Shown here: piece by piece, positions 20,190 through 29,798 of the stretch
Layout: each line of letters begins with the position of its first letter
Position numbering within the stretch: the stretch's first letter is position 1
Assembly (NCBI RefSeq): GCF_937123705.1
Contig: NZ_CAKZKO010000138.1
Span: forward strand, 186,001-250,000
Reading direction: 5' to 3'
DNA length: 64,000 nucleotides
DNA from: an uncultured Paraglaciecola sp.
GTDB lineage: Bacteria > Pseudomonadota > Gammaproteobacteria > Enterobacterales > Alteromonadaceae
Notes under the pieces: model-generated
Databases searched by the model: none
What the model saw: the letters and a program-made list of their open reading frames with translations, nothing else
Told to the model about the DNA's origin: nothing
Made by a program: the position numbers and the translations under genes

Positions 20190-21284
20190 ATGCTTGAGCA
20201 AGTATTACAACCATTACCGCTGTTGTTGTGCATCATTATTGCGCTTTATACAATAGTGGTAGTGGTGCTTTTAAAAAAAACCGCACGGCTATCTAAGCTG
20301 GCGGCAAAAGATACACAAACATCCTTAAAAAGCAGCCATCAACCGCTTAACCAATACGACACATTGCAACTGTATAAAAACAAGGCCGACGAGGCCATGC
20401 GTATAAATCAGACGTTTCGTAAATTTGTCCCTAAACAGTTTGTTGATCACCTTGCTAAACATGGCTCAGATACACTAGAGCTTGGCCGTGCCGACGAAGA
20501 TGAATTGGCCATATTATTCTCAGACATCCGCGGTTTTACTAGCTTGTCGGAGGAAATGAGTCCACAGGAGTTGATGAATTTTCTGAATTCATATTTTTTA
20601 CGGATGAACGAGCCGATCCATAACAACAATGGCTTTATTGACAAATTCATCGGCGATGCCGTGATGGCATTGTTTGATAGACCAACGGGTAATAATACAG
20701 ACAAAGCCCAAGACGCCATCCGCGCTGCACTCGATTTACGTTATGCCATTAATTTATATAACCAACATCGCGCTAACTGTAACTATCCGCCTGTGAACAT
20801 TGGTATTGGGATCCACTTTGGTCCTGTGATCATAGGCACGGTAGGGTCTGATGATCGAATGGACACCACTGTAATTGGTGATAGCGTAAATATCGCCTAC
20901 CGCCTTGAAGCCCTTGCGCCTAAATACAATGCCGATATCGTCATCAGCGCGCAAACCTTAAAGCAAGCCAAAGTTAAAGAGCTATTTGAATATCGTTTAT
21001 TAGACTGGGTAAGAGTAAAAGGCAGACAAGCACCCATAGAAGTGTATGAGGTTATCGATCACCTAGATGCAGATCTAAAACAACTAAAGTTAGCCAATGC
21101 GCCATTGATTGAACAAGGTCTGGCCTGTCGAAAACAGCAAAAATGGCAGCAGGCTATCAATTTATTTCAACAAGCACTGGAGATTAATCCAGAAGATAGG
21201 CTAGCGGTTCACCACCTTGAGCAATGCCTAAAATTAGAGCATTCAAAATTAACAGAAGATTGGGACGGATCGATCTCGCTGTAG
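20190..21284 (+). CDS. Membrane-anchored class III nucleotide cyclase
   Basis: 364 residues. One N-terminal membrane helix (about 10-28) is followed by a linker and a class III cyclase domain (about 100-275). Both metal-binding aspartates are present (Asp112 in LFSDIRGFT, Asp156 in FIGDAVMALF). Lys152 and Thr227 sit at the base-specifying positions and favour ATP, and Asn234 and Arg238 complete the active site (TTVIGDSVNIAYRLE). All catalytic residues on one chain implies a homodimer. A TPR-like helix pair ends the protein (about 300-340). It may share a transcript with hemL, 54 bp upstream. Confidence 0.93.
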   Translation: MLEQVLQPLPLLLCIIIALYTIVVVVLLKKTARLSKLAAKDTQTSLKSSHQPLNQYDTLQLYKNKADEAMRINQTFRKFVPKQFVDHLAKHGSDTLELGRADEDELAILFSDIRGFTSLSEEMSPQELMNFLNSYFLRMNEPIHNNNGFIDKFIGDAVMALFDRPTGNNTDKAQDAIRAALDLRYAINLYNQHRANCNYPPVNIGIGIHFGPVIIGTVGSDDRMDTTVIGDSVNIAYRLEALAPKYNADIVISAQTLKQAKVKELFEYRLLDWVRVKGRQAPIEVYEVIDHLDADLKQLKLANAPLIEQGLACRKQQKWQQAINLFQQALEINPEDRLAVHHLEQCLKLEHSKLTEDWDGSISL

Positions 21285-21324
21285 GTGCGATAAGCATGCT
21301 ATAAAGATACTTACATGACCCGAA

Positions 21325-22248
21325 CTAATCAGTCGCTTGTTGTTTAATAAAACTCGTCGAAGGTGCAAAATATGCCCCACCTGTTTCAGCAGAGGTGAAA
21401 TCCAGTAACTTGTCGTAATTGCCTTCTTCATCACCAAAAATCATGCTTTTGAGCATTTTAGTAAAAGGTTCAGGACTGTTGGCACAAGAAACAAAGTACA
21501 AACCCTGCACCGACATATCACCATAGGGCATACTTTGCCTGAGCATTTCGATGCTATTGCCCTTTTCATCTTTTAAAGCGGTACGTTTGGTATGGGAAAA
21601 TGCGGCTTTTTTATCACTGGCATACTCAACATTATCAGTCTTGGTTCTACCTATTACATCTTCTTGATTGGATACCGGCAACAGTTGCCATTTTGTCATA
21701 TTGTGGCGATAACGCTGCACATGAATATAACTACCACCAGCAAAATCAGGGTCTTGGTCGCCTACTATAGCCACCTCAAATTTGTGCATGCCGCGAGGGT
21801 TTTCGGTACCTTCCACAAAACCCGTTAAATCTCTGCCGTCTAAGTATCGAAATCCTTTTATTTCTTCAAACAAATCGACATGAGGTTTTAACAGCTCAAT
21901 AATTTCAGTGCCAATAGCATGACAAATATCCATTCTATCGGCTTTAATTTGAATAAATAGATCACCCGGTGAGTGAGGAGCATTACGATCATCACAATCC
22001 ATCGCCGGAAATGGTGCGAGTTCTTTAGGAATAATGTCTGGATACAACTCGTACCAATAATCGGTGCCTATGGCGATAACACCCGACACCATGGCCTCGT
22101 AATATTCTTCATCAAAATGACTAAACAAATCCAGTATGCGTGCTAATTTTGCCCGTATGGCTTGCACGTCATCGTCCACTACTGTCAGGGTAAGAAACAG
22201 TGCATGTAAATTCGGCTCTGCACAAATGCCTTTTTGAGCTTGAGTCAT
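21325..22248 (-). CDS. Dyp-type haem peroxidase (YfeX-like) with Glu at the catalytic Asp position
   Basis: 307 residues without a Tat or Sec signal, so cytoplasmic. The GXXDG motif reads GFVEGTENP, with Glu146 (GAA at 21811-21813) in place of the usual Asp. The proximal haem ligand is His219 (FSHTKRT) and the distal Arg is Arg237 (MLRQSMPYG). Spacings of 73 and 18 residues match those of characterised DypB (Asp153, His226, Arg244). It should bind haem; whether it is an efficient peroxidase with Glu is uncertain. Convergent with the cyclase gene and 25 bp downstream of ggt. Confidence 0.92.
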   Translation of the reverse strand: MTQAQKGICAEPNLHALFLTLTVVDDDVQAIRAKLARILDLFSHFDEEYYEAMVSGVIAIGTDYWYELYPDIIPKELAPFPAMDCDDRNAPHSPGDLFIQIKADRMDICHAIGTEIIELLKPHVDLFEEIKGFRYLDGRDLTGFVEGTENPRGMHKFEVAIVGDQDPDFAGGSYIHVQRYRHNMTKWQLLPVSNQEDVIGRTKTDNVEYASDKKAAFSHTKRTALKDEKGNSIEMLRQSMPYGDMSVQGLYFVSCANSPEPFTKMLKSMIFGDEEGNYDKLLDFTSAETGGAYFAPSTSFIKQQATD

Positions 22249-22273
22249 AAGTTTTTTCTACTTTCCAACACTG

Positions 22274-23965
22274 TTAATAACCCGCTGCCTGGCCATCTTT
22301 TCGACTTTCAGATGCGCCATAATAGACACCAGATTTTGGATCACGCATGATTGCCTGATAACCGCCAAATGCGCCGACTATATCTCTTAATTTGTGGCCT
22401 TTTTTCATAAGCTCTCGTTTGACCTTAGGGGCAAATCCAGACTCCAGTCTAACATAGCCGCCGTCTGTCATGAGTTTATCTGTGGGTTGGCTAGAGCCTG
22501 TGTGCAAGATCCGCGGCGCATCCCCCGCTTCTTGTAAATTCATCCCAAAATCAATTAGGTTGACTACAATTTGCGCATGCATTTGTGGTTGCGCGCTCCC
22601 GCCCATCACCCCAAAGCTCACCCAAGGTTGACCATTACGGGTAATAAATGCCGGAATAATAGTATGAAACGGACGCTTATTGGGTGCGTAGACATTAAAA
22701 TGCCCGTCCTGCAAACTGAACAATTCACCTCTATCTTGCAACATAAAACCCAAACCAGTAGGGATCATTCCCGACCCCATGCCGCGAAAATTACTTTGAA
22801 TTAGCGATACCATATTGCCATCCTTGTCGGCAGTGGTAAGGTAGATTGTGTCTCCATTATCTATCCCAGCATCAACTCGTTTTGCCGCTTTGTTATTGTC
22901 GATTAATGTTCGACGGGTTTTCGCGTACTCTTTTGATATCAACCAATCGACGGGTATTTTATTAAATTCTGGATCGGCGTAATACTTGGCTCTATCTGCA
23001 AAGGCTAACTTTTTTGCCTCAACAAAGGTATGAATATATTGCTCTGAACCAAATCCCATACCTTCCACATCATACTGTTCCAAAAGATTTAAAATTTGCA
23101 AAGCCGCAATACCTTGACCATTAGGTGGTAATTCCCACACATCATAGCCTTTGTAATTGCTGGATATTGGCTCTACCCATTCTGAGGTATGGCTAGCTAA
23201 GTCGTCATAACTTAAAAATCCGTCTTGTTCCTTCATAAAGGCGGCAATTGAACGGGCAATATCTCCCTTGTAAAACGCATCGCGACCACCGGTGGCGATT
23301 TTTTCATAGGTTACCGCTAATCGCTTATTTTTAAATATTTCGCCTTTCGCCGGTGTTTTACCATTAGGCATATAGGTTTCTTTAAAGCCTTCATAGTCCT
23401 TAAAGTAAAAAGCACTTCGCTGTAAATAATAAGCAATCAATTCACTGACTGGGAAACCTGACTTAGCGTACTCAATGCTAGGGGCAAGGATACTGGTCAT
23501 GGGTAAATTGCCGAACTTCCCATGTAAGGCGAACCAGCCATCAACTGCACCAGGAACAGAAACCGGAAGCGGCCCGTCAGCAGGGATACTTTTAAGGCCC
23601 TGCTCTTTTAAATATTCTAAGCTCAACGACTTTGGTGAACGACCCGAGGCATTAAGTCCATATAATTGTTGGGTTTTTGCATCCCAAACTATGGCAAATA
23701 AATCGCCACCTATGCCACTACCCGTTGGCTCCACTAACCCTAACAAGGCATTGGCTGCAATAGCCGCATCGATTGCATTACCACCTTGCCTTAAAATTTC
23801 TAGAGCAACTTGAGTGGCTAAAGGTTGGCTAGTTGCCACCATGGCATGTTGAGCAATCACCTCAGAACGGGAAGCGAAGGTTTCACCTGTTATCCGGTCA
23901 AAAGCGAAGCAATGCAGGTTGGTTAACATGAGGGTAAACAAAGGTAAACAATTTGATATTTTCAT
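22274..23965 (-). CDS. ggt: Gamma-glutamyltransferase
   Basis: 563 residues. It cleaves the gamma-glutamyl bond of glutathione in the periplasm. A signal peptide (about 22 residues) is visible. The precursor self-cleaves before the nucleophile, here Thr373 (GDTIYLTTADKDGN), aligned with Thr391 of the E. coli enzyme. The small subunit holds VMGGSAQPQMHAQ. Motifs are intact, so it should mature normally. It lies 143 bp downstream of amtB with no terminator showing a T-run, so partial read-through is possible. Confidence 0.95.
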   Translation of the reverse strand: MKISNCLPLFTLMLTNLHCFAFDRITGETFASRSEVIAQHAMVATSQPLATQVALEILRQGGNAIDAAIAANALLGLVEPTGSGIGGDLFAIVWDAKTQQLYGLNASGRSPKSLSLEYLKEQGLKSIPADGPLPVSVPGAVDGWFALHGKFGNLPMTSILAPSIEYAKSGFPVSELIAYYLQRSAFYFKDYEGFKETYMPNGKTPAKGEIFKNKRLAVTYEKIATGGRDAFYKGDIARSIAAFMKEQDGFLSYDDLASHTSEWVEPISSNYKGYDVWELPPNGQGIAALQILNLLEQYDVEGMGFGSEQYIHTFVEAKKLAFADRAKYYADPEFNKIPVDWLISKEYAKTRRTLIDNNKAAKRVDAGIDNGDTIYLTTADKDGNMVSLIQSNFRGMGSGMIPTGLGFMLQDRGELFSLQDGHFNVYAPNKRPFHTIIPAFITRNGQPWVSFGVMGGSAQPQMHAQIVVNLIDFGMNLQEAGDAPRILHTGSSQPTDKLMTDGGYVRLESGFAPKVKRELMKKGHKLRDIVGAFGGYQAIMRDPKSGVYYGASESRKDGQAAGY

Positions 23966-24051
23966 GGGTTAAAGTATCAAGATGAACAATACCTTTAGCA
24001 TACTCTGATTTTGCGCTTTAAGGCACTGACTTATACCTATGGGTGGTATTT

Positions 24052-24075
24052 GGCGCAAACCAACTGGTCTGCGCC
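24052..24075. other. Stem-loop between amtB and ggt
   Basis: GGCGCAAACC, AACT, GGTCTGCGCC: 10-bp arms with one mismatch. There is no T-run on the minus strand, so termination of glnK-amtB here would be weak; it may instead stabilise the mRNA end. Confidence 0.5.
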
Positions 24076-24108
24076 TGTTATGCCCGTATGGGTCAGTAAG
24101 CAGATTTT

Positions 24109-25356
24109 CTAGGAGTGTGAGCGCGTAAAGTCAGGGTAAGCTTCTAAGCCACACTCACTCATATCTACCCCATCAAACTCTTCTTCCTCAGAAACTCGGA
24201 CCCCTACCATTGCCTTGATAATTGACCAAACAATAAAGCTGCTAGTAAACACCCAAGCAAATATAGTGATGGCACCCAGTAACTGCCCAAAAAATGTTGC
24301 AGAGTCGGGATTAGTGACAGGTACAAGCAATAAACCCAACAACCCCACCACACCATGGACTGAAATAGCCCCAACAGGATCATCTATCTTTAATTTATCA
24401 AGAGTAATAATGCTAAACACCACCAAGACACCACCAATAGCACCAAACAAAGTCGCTTGTAAAGGTGTTGGGGTTGAAGGTTCTGCAGTGATCGCCACTA
24501 GGCCCGCCAAAGCACCATTTAATGCCATGGTCAAATCTGCCTTCTTAAATAGCAATCGAGCTAACAGCAACGCAGCTACTAAACCGCCTGCAGCAGCAGC
24601 GTTAGTATTCATAAATACCACGGCAACACTATTGGCACTTTCAACACTGGCCGTCGCCAAAACAGAACCACCGTTAAAGCCAAACCATCCCATCCATAAA
24701 ATGAATGTGCCTAAAGTCGCCAGAGGTAAGTTAGCACCGGGAATAGCAATGGCTCTGCCGTCGCTGCTATATTTACCCTTTCGCGCGCCAAGTAATAACA
24801 CCCCAGCTAGAGCTGCTGCAGCCCCAGCCAAATGAACTATGCCCGAGCCAGCAAAATCTGAGAAACCAAAATCACTTAAGGTATATAAGCCAAATACTGG
24901 CTCCCCCCCCCAAGTCCATGCCCCTTCCATAGGATAAATAAAGCCGGTTAGAACAACAGTAAATGCTAAGAATGACCAAAGTTTCATACGTTCGGCCACC
25001 GCGCCAGACACAATAGACATGGCCGTAGCTACAAATACCACTTGAAAGAAGAAGTCGGCTGAAGGAGCGTAACTTGCAGGCTCTGCTACTCCTGTTGCTC
25101 CATCAGCGGTTATACCTGATAAAAATAGCGTAAAATCACCGCCTCCATACATGATGGAATATCCACACACCATATACATAATGCAGGAAATCGCATACAA
25201 ACTGACGTTTTTAGTTAGGATCTCGGTGGTATTTTTAGCTCGTACTAGCCCTGCCTCGAGCATAGTAAAACCAGCCGCCATCCACATAACTAGCGCGCCA
25301 CAGATTAAAAAATAAAAAGTATCTAGGGCGTATCCCAATTCAAAAGTAATTTCCAC
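24109..25356 (-). CDS. amtB: Ammonium transporter
   Basis: 415 residues with eleven predicted membrane helices. It conducts ammonia across the inner membrane under nitrogen limitation. The family segments MWMAAGFTMLEAGLVRAKN, AGSGIVHLAGAAAALAGV (pore His) and GWFGFNGGS are present, with the second pore His in ISVHGVVGLLG. It starts 17 bp after glnK, the classic glnK-amtB operon in which GlnK plugs AmtB. Confidence 0.96.
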   Translation of the reverse strand: MEITFELGYALDTFYFLICGALVMWMAAGFTMLEAGLVRAKNTTEILTKNVSLYAISCIMYMVCGYSIMYGGGDFTLFLSGITADGATGVAEPASYAPSADFFFQVVFVATAMSIVSGAVAERMKLWSFLAFTVVLTGFIYPMEGAWTWGGEPVFGLYTLSDFGFSDFAGSGIVHLAGAAAALAGVLLLGARKGKYSSDGRAIAIPGANLPLATLGTFILWMGWFGFNGGSVLATASVESANSVAVVFMNTNAAAAGGLVAALLLARLLFKKADLTMALNGALAGLVAITAEPSTPTPLQATLFGAIGGVLVVFSIITLDKLKIDDPVGAISVHGVVGLLGLLLVPVTNPDSATFFGQLLGAITIFAWVFTSSFIVWSIIKAMVGVRVSEEEEFDGVDMSECGLEAYPDFTRSHS

Positions 25357-25373
25357 AGTAACTCTCCTTCAAT

Positions 25374-25790
<417 letters not shown>

Positions 25791-25928
25791 TTATAAAATC
25801 AACTAATTAACTAAGTTCGCCTGCCTTTAGCTAGGTTCATATGGTTTTTTTTGGTGCAACAAATAAAAATAGGATCAAGTTGGTGCATATATTCAGACTT
25901 GGGATATCAACAGTTTGGAACAATAGAA

Positions 25929-26480
25929 ATGCAATACGAAATAACCTATATAGAGAGCATTGCCTGTATCACACTCGAAGGTAATTTAAATGCCCTTGAC
26001 TTAATGTTTATGTTTCAAAGTAAAGAATATAAAGATGTCATTAAGCAATACCAAAAAATAGTGATCGATTACACCGACATCTCATACCAATCCATCCTAA
26101 CAATTGATCACTCAGCGAGATTTAAAAGCACCTAATCAAGGCGCTCGAATGAAGCAATAGTTATTCTATTGTAAGTTCGGGCAACGCAGAGTAGGTGCTT
26201 TTAAACCTCGCCCAAAGGGAGAACACCAGTGACTAATTGTTAGGATGAATTGGTATCAGGCGTAACCTTAACCCCAAAAGATGCAGTCGCTATCACAATG
26301 CTTGGAAAAATGGATTTGGAAAATCTTGGGAAAATGACCATTGTTATGGCTGTTAATGAAAACGAACGAGCACTAATGGAAAAAGTAACCAGAAGTATAT
26401 TTTCAGACAGTCAAACCGATGTACTAGTAAGTGATTCAAGAAAAGGCGCCCTAATGCTGCTGCAACCTATTTTGAACTAA
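25929..26480 (+). pseudogene. STAS-like protein gene interrupted by a 171-bp MITE
   Basis: The first part (25929-26084, 52 codons) and the last part (26259-26480, 73 codons plus stop) lie in the same frame. They are separated by a 171-bp palindromic element flanked by a 3-bp TCA repeat. Removing the element and one TCA joins VIDYTDIS to GVTLTPKDAVA and restores one 125-residue reading frame. The restored pattern (a beta strand IACITLEG, a helix, a strand IVIDYTDIS, a helix, a strand MTIVMAV) resembles a STAS domain; that assignment is tentative. As it stands, translation stops at TAA 26133-26135 inside the element and gives a fused 68-residue stub. The gene is most likely dead. Confidence 0.8.
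26085..26255. mobile_element. 171-bp palindromic MITE with TCA target duplication
   Basis: Terminal inverted repeats begin TACCAAT and agree at 25 of 28 positions (26085-26112 against 26228-26255). Inside, GCGAGATTTAAAAGCACCTA (26115-26134) pairs with its near-complement at 26192-26211, and CAATAG/CTATTG forms the innermost stem (about 26155-26171), so most of the element folds into one long hairpin. The flanking TCA (26082-26084 and 26256-26258) is a direct repeat. It encodes no protein, so it must have been moved by a transposase encoded elsewhere. Confidence 0.85.
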
Positions 26481-26540
26481 TTAAATGTAGAGCACTCTAT
26501 TAAACTCCAGGCGTTCACCTGAGATATGCGATAGGCCCTA

Positions 26541-27347
26541 TTGGCAGTGATTAAAAAAAATGGCTTTCTTTTATTATCCTTTCTTCTTCACTTAGTCGTT
26601 ATATATGTGATAACCCAGTCGGTTATGTTTCCTGAGATACTGGAGACGCCATCAAAAAAACCTCACATCATACAGGCAACAATTGTATATGATTTACCTG
26701 AATCTAGGTCAGATGCGTTAGCTGACCATCCAAAGCAAGAGTTATCTTTACCCACACTCACCCTGGAAGAGCCTGTCGAAGCTGAACAACCGAAAAACAA
26801 CCTACCTGAGATAGCGTCCAAATTAGAAACTCCTCTACCTTCACTGCAGCAACCGATTTCTAAGTCGAAAGAACACAGACCAATCAAACCAGAACACTAT
26901 GTTCAACCCAAAGATAAATCGACAATACTTCAGCCCGTCACATCATTATCAGATTCAAATATCCGCTCCTTTGTCACAAATATGGCTAGAAGTCACTTAA
27001 AAAACTATCAACAACATCAGCAAAATAACGTGGCTCAACGAGCATCTCGGCGTTATCAGCTAGGTAAAAACTCACCTATCATAGATGCACGTATCAAAAA
27101 CCCTTTTATGAGCGAAGATGAAAAGATACTAGACAACCTAAAGTTACGCGCTAATTGCAACAGTGCCACCAATAAAACAGCAGCTGTTGTTTTAGGTTTT
27201 TTAGGCGCTCAAATCGACTGTTCAAAACCCCCGCCAATTAGCGGTTTTATTCAAGACAGAATACATAAAAAATCTACCCTTATAGGCCAAGCCCCTCTAG
27301 AGAGTAAAGCAAGACCGCAATCGGTTGTGATTAAAGAAGCCCCATAG
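26541..27347 (+). CDS. Membrane-anchored TonB/TolA-like protein of unknown function
   Basis: 268 residues from a TTG start (26541, AGG five bases upstream); GTG at 26547 is an alternative. A single N-terminal membrane helix (about 8-30) is followed by a periplasmic region rich in Pro, Glu, Lys and Gln (about 45-135), as in TonB or TolA. Toward the end come a short conserved-looking region (NPFMSEDEKILDNLKLRANC) and two Cys (CNSATNK, IDCSKPPP) that could form a disulfide. I do not recognise a TonB C-terminal domain. Function unknown. Confidence 0.7.
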   Translation: MAVIKKNGFLLLSFLLHLVVIYVITQSVMFPEILETPSKKPHIIQATIVYDLPESRSDALADHPKQELSLPTLTLEEPVEAEQPKNNLPEIASKLETPLPSLQQPISKSKEHRPIKPEHYVQPKDKSTILQPVTSLSDSNIRSFVTNMARSHLKNYQQHQQNNVAQRASRRYQLGKNSPIIDARIKNPFMSEDEKILDNLKLRANCNSATNKTAAVVLGFLGAQIDCSKPPPISGFIQDRIHKKSTLIGQAPLESKARPQSVVIKEAP

Positions 27348-27434
27348 AAACATTCGCCTCACGTAAGTGTGGAATGGACAAAAAATCACCTGATTGACTG
27401 AAAGTTTAGGGATTTCAATTTTTGTATTCTTTGT

Positions 27435-29798
27435 CTATCCGAAAATTTTTTGCCACCAGCTTTTCGGCTTTTCTGGCACTCTAGAATCACCAAAACACTT
27501 TTTAGGTGTAGGAGGTAAAGCAGCGGTTATGGCAGGAACACTATAAGTATCGATACATCCCGCTTTACTTAATCTACCGGTAGCCTTGTCAAAATGAGCG
27601 ATCCCTAAACCACTGGGGAAACGTCTTACCAGTGATTTCGGCTGCTGTTGTTGTTGATAGCCAATAAATAATTGCATTGCACCGCTTGCGCCGCTTAGGT
27701 TAACAGGTTGGTTGTTGTCTTTACCTATCCAGCTGGTGACTAGCATGTTTTTGTCAAAGCCCGAAAACCAGCTATCGCGATAGTCATCAGTTGTACCGGT
27801 TTTACCTGCCATGTTGATATTGGGGAACTTTGCTTTTACGGCCTTAGCCGTGCCTTCTAGGGTAACTTTGTGTAGAGCGTAATTCAGCAAATAGGTGGCT
27901 TGCTCATTTACGCGCTGTTCGGCTACTACATCGAAGTGCCATAGTAAGTCATTGTCAGGCGACATGATGGCCGTAATTGAATGCAGAGGTATAAAGCGAC
28001 CGTTGTTTGCAATAGTTTGATACATCTGGTTCACTTGCAGTGGTGAAAAGTTTACGGCACCTAAGGTAAGAGCTGGGTACAGTTCAAGTTCTTCTTCTAC
28101 TCCTAAACGCCAGATTGTATCGGCAATATTTGCTAAACCTAAATTCATGCCTAAGGTGACAGTAGGCACGTTCAGAGATCGACTCAAAGCGGTCACTAGT
28201 GGTACCTGACCACGAAATTTTTTATCGGAATTTTGCGGCTCCCACATTTTGCCGTAAGTACTTTTCAGTTTTATGGGCTTATCAGTGAGGTGAGTTGCTA
28301 AGTTATACTCAGCGGCCTGTTCAAGTGCAGTCAAATAGATAGCAGGTTTGATCAAAGATCCAATCGAGCGTTTCGCATCAAGGGCTCTATTAAAACCAGC
28401 GTAATCGACATTTCGGCCACCTACAATTGAACGAATTTCCCCTGAATCGATATCAGTCACTAACAAAGCGGCTTCAAAGCCATCTTTACCTAAACGCTTT
28501 TCTTGCTTAGCCAACCCTTGCACCACAGCCCGCTCGGCCTTTACCTGTGCGTTTGAGTCTAAGGTGGTAAACACTCTTAACCCAGATTCACGAATATCAG
28601 GATTATCTAACACCAAACGAAGTTCCCGCCGCACTTGATCCATAAAGGCTGGATGCTTGTCTTTTCTAAGGCTGGCACCTGTGGCGAGTTTAATTGGCAA
28701 GGCCACTAAGTCTTGGTATTCGTTAGGGGTCAACAGATTGCTTTCAAACATCAAGCGCAATACTATATTTCGCCTTGCTGTTACTCGTTTAGGATGGCGT
28801 CTGGGATTGTAATAGGAAGGGCCTTTGATAATGCCAACTAAAGTGGCAATTTCGTCGATATTGAGTTCGTTCAAGGGGCGGTCGAAATAGAAATAACTCG
28901 CCAAACCAAAGCCATACACCCCTGTGTCGCCATTTTGGCCTAAAAACACTTCGTTCAAGTAAGCTTCTAAGATCACATCCTTGCTATACCTAAATTCGAT
29001 TATCAGCGCCATGGCCGCTTCTTTTGCCTTACGCACTAGTGATTTTTCTCTGGTTAAAAAGAGGTTTTTAACCAGTTGCTGCGTTAAGGTACTGCCGCCC
29101 TGCACAGTTCGCCCCGCAGAGATATTCGCTATTAAGGCCCGCAAAATAGAAAGCGGTGCCACGCCAAAATGCTGATAAAAGTCTTGGTCTTCAACGGCCA
29201 CCAATGCTTGGGTCAAAATGGCAGGAACGTCCTCAATTCGCAGCAGCATACGATCTTCACGGACACTACTGACTAACCGCGTCACCAGCCAAGGTTCGAG
29301 GTAAATATTGTCGATATCATAATCAGATGTTAGGTCTCTAATTTGACTAATGCGTTGATTTTTTAGGGTTATTTCAATATGCCTTAAATCTTCGGTGCCA
29401 TGAGCAAACTCAAATTTGCGGCGTTGGATGCGAATACGTTTGCTCAACACTTGGTATTCACCAGAACTATCAGCGTGAGTCACCCTGCGATAACCTAGCA
29501 GTTGCAACTCTTCTTCAATTTCCTTGATAGTTATTTCTTGCTTTAAATGCAAATACAAGGGACGCGCGAATATTTGTGCTGGCACCTGCCACTTATTGCC
29601 GGCAAACTTTTTGCTAATTTGCGCATCAAGATAAACGGCATAAGACCCAAACACTAAGATAAAAATTACCAGTAACTTCCCCCAGTTGCGCCAAAGCCAA
29701 CGAAATGGATTGAGGCGCTTCCAAATTGACGGCTTTACAGCAGGGCTTTTGGTTTTAGCTTTGATGGTTTTTCGTTTACCTGCGGGGGTTTTACTCAT
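27435..29798 (-). CDS. mrcB: Penicillin-binding protein 1B (bifunctional transglycosylase/transpeptidase)
   Basis: 787 residues. It polymerises and crosslinks peptidoglycan in the periplasm. A basic cytoplasmic tail and one membrane helix (about 38-60) precede a UB2H-like region, the GT51 domain (catalytic Glu in VAVEDQDFYQHFG; GGSTLTQQLVKNLFL) and the transpeptidase (SIGSLIK nucleophile, SLN, KTGTTDDYRDSWF). All motifs are intact. Its start overlaps the hrpB stop as ATGA, so the two genes are translationally coupled; hrpB-mrcB adjacency is also known from E. coli. Confidence 0.97.
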   Translation of the reverse strand: MSKTPAGKRKTIKAKTKSPAVKPSIWKRLNPFRWLWRNWGKLLVIFILVFGSYAVYLDAQISKKFAGNKWQVPAQIFARPLYLHLKQEITIKEIEEELQLLGYRRVTHADSSGEYQVLSKRIRIQRRKFEFAHGTEDLRHIEITLKNQRISQIRDLTSDYDIDNIYLEPWLVTRLVSSVREDRMLLRIEDVPAILTQALVAVEDQDFYQHFGVAPLSILRALIANISAGRTVQGGSTLTQQLVKNLFLTREKSLVRKAKEAAMALIIEFRYSKDVILEAYLNEVFLGQNGDTGVYGFGLASYFYFDRPLNELNIDEIATLVGIIKGPSYYNPRRHPKRVTARRNIVLRLMFESNLLTPNEYQDLVALPIKLATGASLRKDKHPAFMDQVRRELRLVLDNPDIRESGLRVFTTLDSNAQVKAERAVVQGLAKQEKRLGKDGFEAALLVTDIDSGEIRSIVGGRNVDYAGFNRALDAKRSIGSLIKPAIYLTALEQAAEYNLATHLTDKPIKLKSTYGKMWEPQNSDKKFRGQVPLVTALSRSLNVPTVTLGMNLGLANIADTIWRLGVEEELELYPALTLGAVNFSPLQVNQMYQTIANNGRFIPLHSITAIMSPDNDLLWHFDVVAEQRVNEQATYLLNYALHKVTLEGTAKAVKAKFPNINMAGKTGTTDDYRDSWFSGFDKNMLVTSWIGKDNNQPVNLSGASGAMQLFIGYQQQQQPKSLVRRFPSGLGIAHFDKATGRLSKAGCIDTYSVPAITAALPPTPKKCFGDSRVPEKPKSWWQKIFG

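Noticed and set aside
24215..24835. 206-codon open frame antisense to amtB
   Set aside because: A shadow of the hydrophobic amtB codons; no ribosome binding site or family match.
25853..25887. Two GGTGCA half-sites considered as NtrC sites for glnK
   Set aside because: Both are in the same orientation with no TGCACC partner at proper spacing.
25851..26135. Reading the left half of the split STAS gene as an intact 94-residue protein
   Set aside because: Its first 26 codons lack a plausible start, and its end lies inside the MITE; joining across the element gives a better gene.
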